Source of the DNA: a virus
DNA length: 25,824 bases
Virus record (IMG/VR): IMGVR_UViG_3300025769_000734
Location: 1 to 25,824 of that record
Strand: one strand, 5' to 3'
The position numbers and the translations under genes are program-made. Positions 23,727 to 25,824 of this stretch are shown one piece after another. The number at the start of each line of letters is the position of its first letter. Position 1 is the stretch's first letter. Under the pieces are notes generated by a model, which worked only from the letters and a program-made list of their open reading frames with translations, was not told the origin of the DNA and did not search any database.

Positions 23727-23917
23727 TTCTTCTTCTCCTTTTTCTTGCCACGGAACTTCCCTTTGCAGTATTGCACGGCCCAGCCGTTGGCGTAGGCTGA
23801 AGGATAGACCTTGAACTTCCGCTTGGCCGCAGCCTTGCCTTCAGGGCAGAGTTTCTTCTCCAAGAAGTCGAAGGCTGCGTTGACGCCGAGGCAGTGCCCG
23901 CAGTCACAGTCGGTCAA
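23723..23917 (-). CDS. Small Lys-rich protein with YPSAYANG motif
   Basis: The start chosen is TTG at 23917, because it overlaps the upstream stop as TTGA and has GGAGG eight bases before it. A GTG at 23926 is possible but sits on that ribosome-binding site. The 64-residue product opens TDCDCGHCL, then a helix (AAFDFLEKKL), a basic stretch, the motif FKVYPSAYANGWAVQYCKG and a poly-Lys end. A YPSAYANG...CKG pattern recurs, from memory, in marine viruses together with the domains of the neighbouring genes. Here it is a separate gene coupled to them. The family's function is not known to me; the charge suggests binding of nucleic acid or of an acidic partner. Confidence 0.65.
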   Translation of the reverse strand: MTDCDCGHCLGVNAAFDFLEKKLCPEGKAAAKRKFKVYPSAYANGWAVQYCKGKFRGKKKEKKK

Positions 23918-24303
23918 CAGTTCCACCTCCTGAGAGCCGCACCCTTCGGCGTCAACTTACCACCCTTGCTCGTTGGGCCCTTGACCCCGCTCATACGAGC
24001 GCAGAACGACTTGCGGCGCTTGGCCTTCTTTGAACCGGGCTTCAGTTTGCTCGGCTTCGTCGTGACCGGGGGCTTGAGATTGGCGCCCTCTTCGCGCTTG
24101 GCCTTGGCGCGACCTTTGGCATTCAGACCACCTTTACGGTGATGCTTGTTCGGGTTGTACCCGTGAAATGGCTTGGACTTCTTCTTGGCCTTGAGTACAG
24201 CCAGCGAAAGTTCCAGCGGCGAGCAGCAGTCGCAGAAGGACACGTCAGACCAGTCTGTCTTGCCGACAACGTCAGCCTCGGTCAACCATTCGACGTCACT
24301 CAT
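23914..24303 (-). CDS. Lys-rich protein with C-terminal FCARM...ALRRWNC motif
   Basis: From the ATG at 24303 (ATGA junction with the gene before, GGTGA six bases upstream) the product is 129 residues. The N-terminus is acidic and holds a CDCC cluster (C24-C27) followed by a short helix. The middle is strongly basic with many Lys-Gly stretches. The last 31 residues read KSFCARMSG then a Gly/Lys loop and ALRRWNC. From memory this closing pattern (K-S-F-C-A-R ... A-L-x-x-W-x-C) is a recurring small domain in phages and large algal viruses, often beside the domains found in the next genes; an exact Pfam number should not be taken from this entry. The charge suggests nucleic-acid binding, possibly as a virion component. 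Biochemical role unknown. Confidence 0.7.
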   Translation of the reverse strand: MSDVEWLTEADVVGKTDWSDVSFCDCCSPLELSLAVLKAKKKSKPFHGYNPNKHHRKGGLNAKGRAKAKREEGANLKPPVTTKPSKLKPGSKKAKRRKSFCARMSGVKGPTSKGGKLTPKGAALRRWNC

Positions 24304-25142
24304 GCACTCACCGCCTTCAGCATGCGCCACGCAAGGTCCATCGGTTCACCCGTCTGCACGTCTCCACCTTGCTCACGTAGGAAGTTGGCAATCAAGATGT
24401 CGCGGATGTGAGGTGGCATGGTGTCGAAGCCGGGAGGAGTGCTCATACCCTCTGGGGCAGGCGTCCGCTCTGGTTCAGGTGTCGCTGGCACGGCCTGCGC
24501 CACGGAGGCGACAGCGGTGCCAGCACCACCAACAGCAGTCGGTGAAAAGTTGAATCGTGCAGGGAGTTCATCCTGCAACTCGCGCGGGTACACTCTGGGC
24601 TTCATTTGCCCTCCTTCGGGAACAACGTGAATGGTCTGACGGTCGCTGGCACCGGTCCCTCCGATACCAGCGCCTACCGTCAACAGCCCAACCTTACCGT
24701 TTTCATGCTCAGCAAAGACAGGTGAGAAGATGTGAGAAGCATCCCCTCGACCCGTTGGCTTCGACGTCACAAACATGTCGAACATCATAGCAGGCTTCGT
24801 CTTTCCGTGCTTTTTGTCCGGTGCGAGAATAGGGGTGCGCAAAGCCTTCGGTAACTCTGGATGGTTGGAAAGGACGTCGTTGAGCATGAAAAGCGCCACC
24901 TGTTCAGGCGTGAAACCCTTGAATCCTTTGGGCATCTCTTGGTTTGGATGAAACCGCTCGTTTCTGCGCTGCACGTAGTGTGGGAGAGCGTCCCGCGAGA
25001 TGTGCTCCAACTCATACGGTCTTTTCTGATACTGCTTCATCCGGGCAAGGAGGTTCTTGATGTACTCCGGCGAGTGGTCCTTCAGAAACGAGAAGTCCTT
25101 GAGCAGAAGCCACGCCGTATCAAGGGCATGGCTGGCGCTCAT
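24300..25142 (-). CDS. Unrecognised 280-aa protein with AW..LK motif at both ends
   Basis: The ATG at 25142 is preferred because it forms an ATGA junction with the frame upstream. A longer version from 25211 would overlap that frame. The protein opens SASHALDTAWLLLKDF and closes with a similar motif, GEPMDLAWRMLK, just before its end. Between them are a basic N-terminal helical region (residues about 15-65), a mixed alpha/beta centre with a Gly-rich loop (VGAGIGGTGASD), and a Pro/Ala-rich linker near residues 205-245. It has no membrane segment and no cysteine motif. The repeated motif also occurs in the genes at 23514 and 15824, which suggests a shared binding or incorporation signal. A virion-associated protein is the best guess; no family is recognised. 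Confidence 0.7.
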   Translation of the reverse strand: MSASHALDTAWLLLKDFSFLKDHSPEYIKNLLARMKQYQKRPYELEHISRDALPHYVQRRNERFHPNQEMPKGFKGFTPEQVALFMLNDVLSNHPELPKALRTPILAPDKKHGKTKPAMMFDMFVTSKPTGRGDASHIFSPVFAEHENGKVGLLTVGAGIGGTGASDRQTIHVVPEGGQMKPRVYPRELQDELPARFNFSPTAVGGAGTAVASVAQAVPATPEPERTPAPEGMSTPPGFDTMPPHIRDILIANFLREQGGDVQTGEPMDLAWRMLKAVSA

Positions 25143-25279
25143 GCTTCGCGCACGCTCACACTCAGGAAAAGTGTTGGGGTGGTCGACGAACCCCCAAGAG
25201 GTGAAACGCACACAAACCCAAAAAGCGCGAGGAAGTTGGCTCGTCGACCAGACTTTCGTAGCGGACTACCGTATTTCAT
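25139..25279 (-). CDS. 46-residue coupled peptide with hydrophobic segment
   Basis: A 46-residue frame begins MKYGSPLRKSGRR and continues with a hydrophobic stretch (ANFLALFGFVCVSP) and a Ser/Thr/Gly-rich tail. The basic start followed by about 14 apolar residues looks like a signal or anchor sequence. Its start overlaps the zinc-ribbon stop as ATGA, and its own stop overlaps the next gene's ATG as ATGA, so it exactly fills the space between two credible genes. That arrangement is the main evidence that it is translated. No homologue is recognised. The alternative is a short spacer. Confidence 0.4.
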   Translation of the reverse strand: MKYGSPLRKSGRRANFLALFGFVCVSPLGGSSTTPTLFLSVSVREA

Positions 25280-25425
25280 GGTGCCGGCGAATCTTCGGTG
25301 TAATGCCCGCATTCTCCGCACCGCCAAGCGATGCCGCGAAACACGTTGGACTTCTTGATGTAGACGCGGCGCGTCGGATGCGCCCCGCAAACCTCGCAAG
25401 GCTCACTCTTTCGCTTTCCGGTCAT
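25276..25425 (-). CDS. Small zinc-ribbon protein (49 aa)
   Basis: The frame encodes 49 residues starting MTGKRKSEPC and ending TEDSPAP. Two CxxC knuckles are visible, C10-x2-C13 (CEVC) and C36-x2-C39 (CGEC), 22 residues apart, with basic residues between (RRVYIKKSN). This is a classic four-cysteine zinc ribbon, a fold used for nucleic-acid or protein binding. Its ATG lies inside the end of the upstream membrane-protein gene, and its TGA overlaps the next ATG as ATGA, so translation of the three genes is probably coupled. The cysteine pattern and the junctions support a real gene despite its size. The specific role is unknown. Confidence 0.65.
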   Translation of the reverse strand: MTGKRKSEPCEVCGAHPTRRVYIKKSNVFRGIAWRCGECGHYTEDSPAP

Positions 25426-25585
25426 CGTCATCCCGCTCCTGCGCCAGCGCCCTGTGCCGGAAGACCCTGACCATGGCGGTCAACGCCTCGACTTCCTTTT
25501 CCAACTCACCCACGCGCTGAATGAGTTTGCCGAACACGTAGGCGCTTGCGACCAGCGCAAGCCCCACCAGCGTGTCCCAGAGCAT
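25403..25585 (-). CDS. Small single-span membrane protein with coiled coil
   Basis: This is a 60-residue protein. Residues about 3-21 form one hydrophobic segment (LWDTLVGLALVASAYVFG), followed by a short heptad-like helix (IQRVGELEKEVEALTAMV) and a charged tail ending DDDDRKAKE. The layout, an N-terminal anchor with a coiled coil behind it, is typical of small phage membrane proteins such as spanin-like or holin-associated peptides. No family-specific residue allows a choice. A GTGATG stretch eight bases upstream may serve as ribosome-binding site. The gene overlaps the next one by 23 bases in another frame. Function unknown. Confidence 0.6.
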   Translation of the reverse strand: MLWDTLVGLALVASAYVFGKLIQRVGELEKEVEALTAMVRVFRHRALAQERDDDDRKAKE

Positions 25586-25623
25586 GGTTGTCCATCACGG
25601 GGCGACTTTTAGTGATACCGAAC

Positions 25624-25824
25624 TCACTCGTTGAGTTTGAAAGGCGATTCATGCGCCCCTTCCGTGAGTTCTGCAGGCAACTTTGACTGCGTCATCGGAC
25701 GCATGCGCTGCATTCCCGGCAGTTCAAGCGGCTTCTGAGGCTGCTTTCGCGCCCGCATGTCGCGCATCCCCTGTGCCAGAGGACCGTCTGGGTCGGCGTT
25801 GGGGTCGAGCGCCTCTTCTTTGAG
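25624..25824 (-). CDS. C-terminal end of an unrecognised protein (partial, runs off right edge)
   Basis: An open frame enters from the right edge and ends at a TGA at 25624-25626, giving 66 visible residues. The visible part is rich in Pro, Met, Gln and charged residues and shows no domain, membrane segment or cysteine motif. It ends FKLNE. A 38-base gap separates it from the next gene, which reads in the same direction. The composition is like the low-complexity tails of other proteins in this window (for example the portal C-terminus), so a structural or virion-associated protein is possible. That is inference only. Confidence 0.6.
   Translation of the reverse strand, partial: LKEEALDPNADPDGPLAQGMRDMRARKQPQKPLELPGMQRMRPMTQSKLPAELTEGAHESPFKLNE

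Noticed and set aside
1-25824. tRNA genes, CRISPR arrays, insertion sequences and attachment sites
   Set aside because: Reading both strands gave no cloverleaf, regularly spaced repeats, transposase or long terminal repeats. This was by eye, so a short element could be missed.

Overview
The window reads as part of the virion-morphogenesis region of a double-stranded DNA head-tailed virus (Caudoviricetes, HK97 capsid lineage), free or integrated. The anchors are a large terminase, a portal protein and an HK97-type prohead protease. An archaeal host is the better guess, possibly a marine one. The reasons are ribosome-binding sites of the GGTGA/GAGGTGA type, an Arf-like small GTPase, zinc ribbons in many proteins and TATA-like AT-rich boxes in the two real spacers. 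None of these excludes a bacteriophage. I saw no rRNA, tRNA, CRISPR array, insertion sequence, integrase or replication gene.

All but one of the genes are on the minus strand, so the natural reading direction is from high to low coordinates. Packing is very tight. Most junctions are ATGA, TGATG or TTGA overlaps, or gaps of a few bases that hold a ribosome-binding site. These junctions were used to choose starts.

Region 1 (25824 to 21587) holds small accessory genes: a membrane/coiled-coil peptide, a zinc ribbon, a 46-residue coupled peptide and a 280-residue protein carrying an AW..LK motif at both ends. A run of lysine- or cysteine-rich small proteins follows, resembling families common in marine viruses. 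The region ends with a 385-residue glycine/alanine-rich protein. A strong hairpin then a promoter-like box lie at 21445-21586.

Region 2 (21444 to 17989) is a compact membrane/GTPase module: two membrane proteins, an Arf-like GTPase with an N-terminal hydrophobic anchor, a Cys/His-containing protein, a Met/Gln-rich protein and a further two-span membrane protein. It ends tail-to-tail with the only plus-strand gene (17774-18013), a cysteine-rich small protein.

Region 3 (17670 to 1) is the packaging and head module. In order it has a candidate small terminase with two zinc/HTH repeats, three unrecognised long proteins, the large terminase, a winged-helix plus LAGLIDADG protein, a portal with two zinc ribbons and three small proteins. 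A 1966-residue protein follows, whose C-terminal part looks like a DNA ligase core without its lysines. Last is the prohead protease, which runs off the left edge. The major capsid gene is expected just beyond base 1.

The candidates for undescribed biology are the GTPase/membrane module, the inactive ligase-like domain in a giant head-region protein, the LAGLIDADG protein fixed between terminase and portal, and a short motif shared by several otherwise different proteins.
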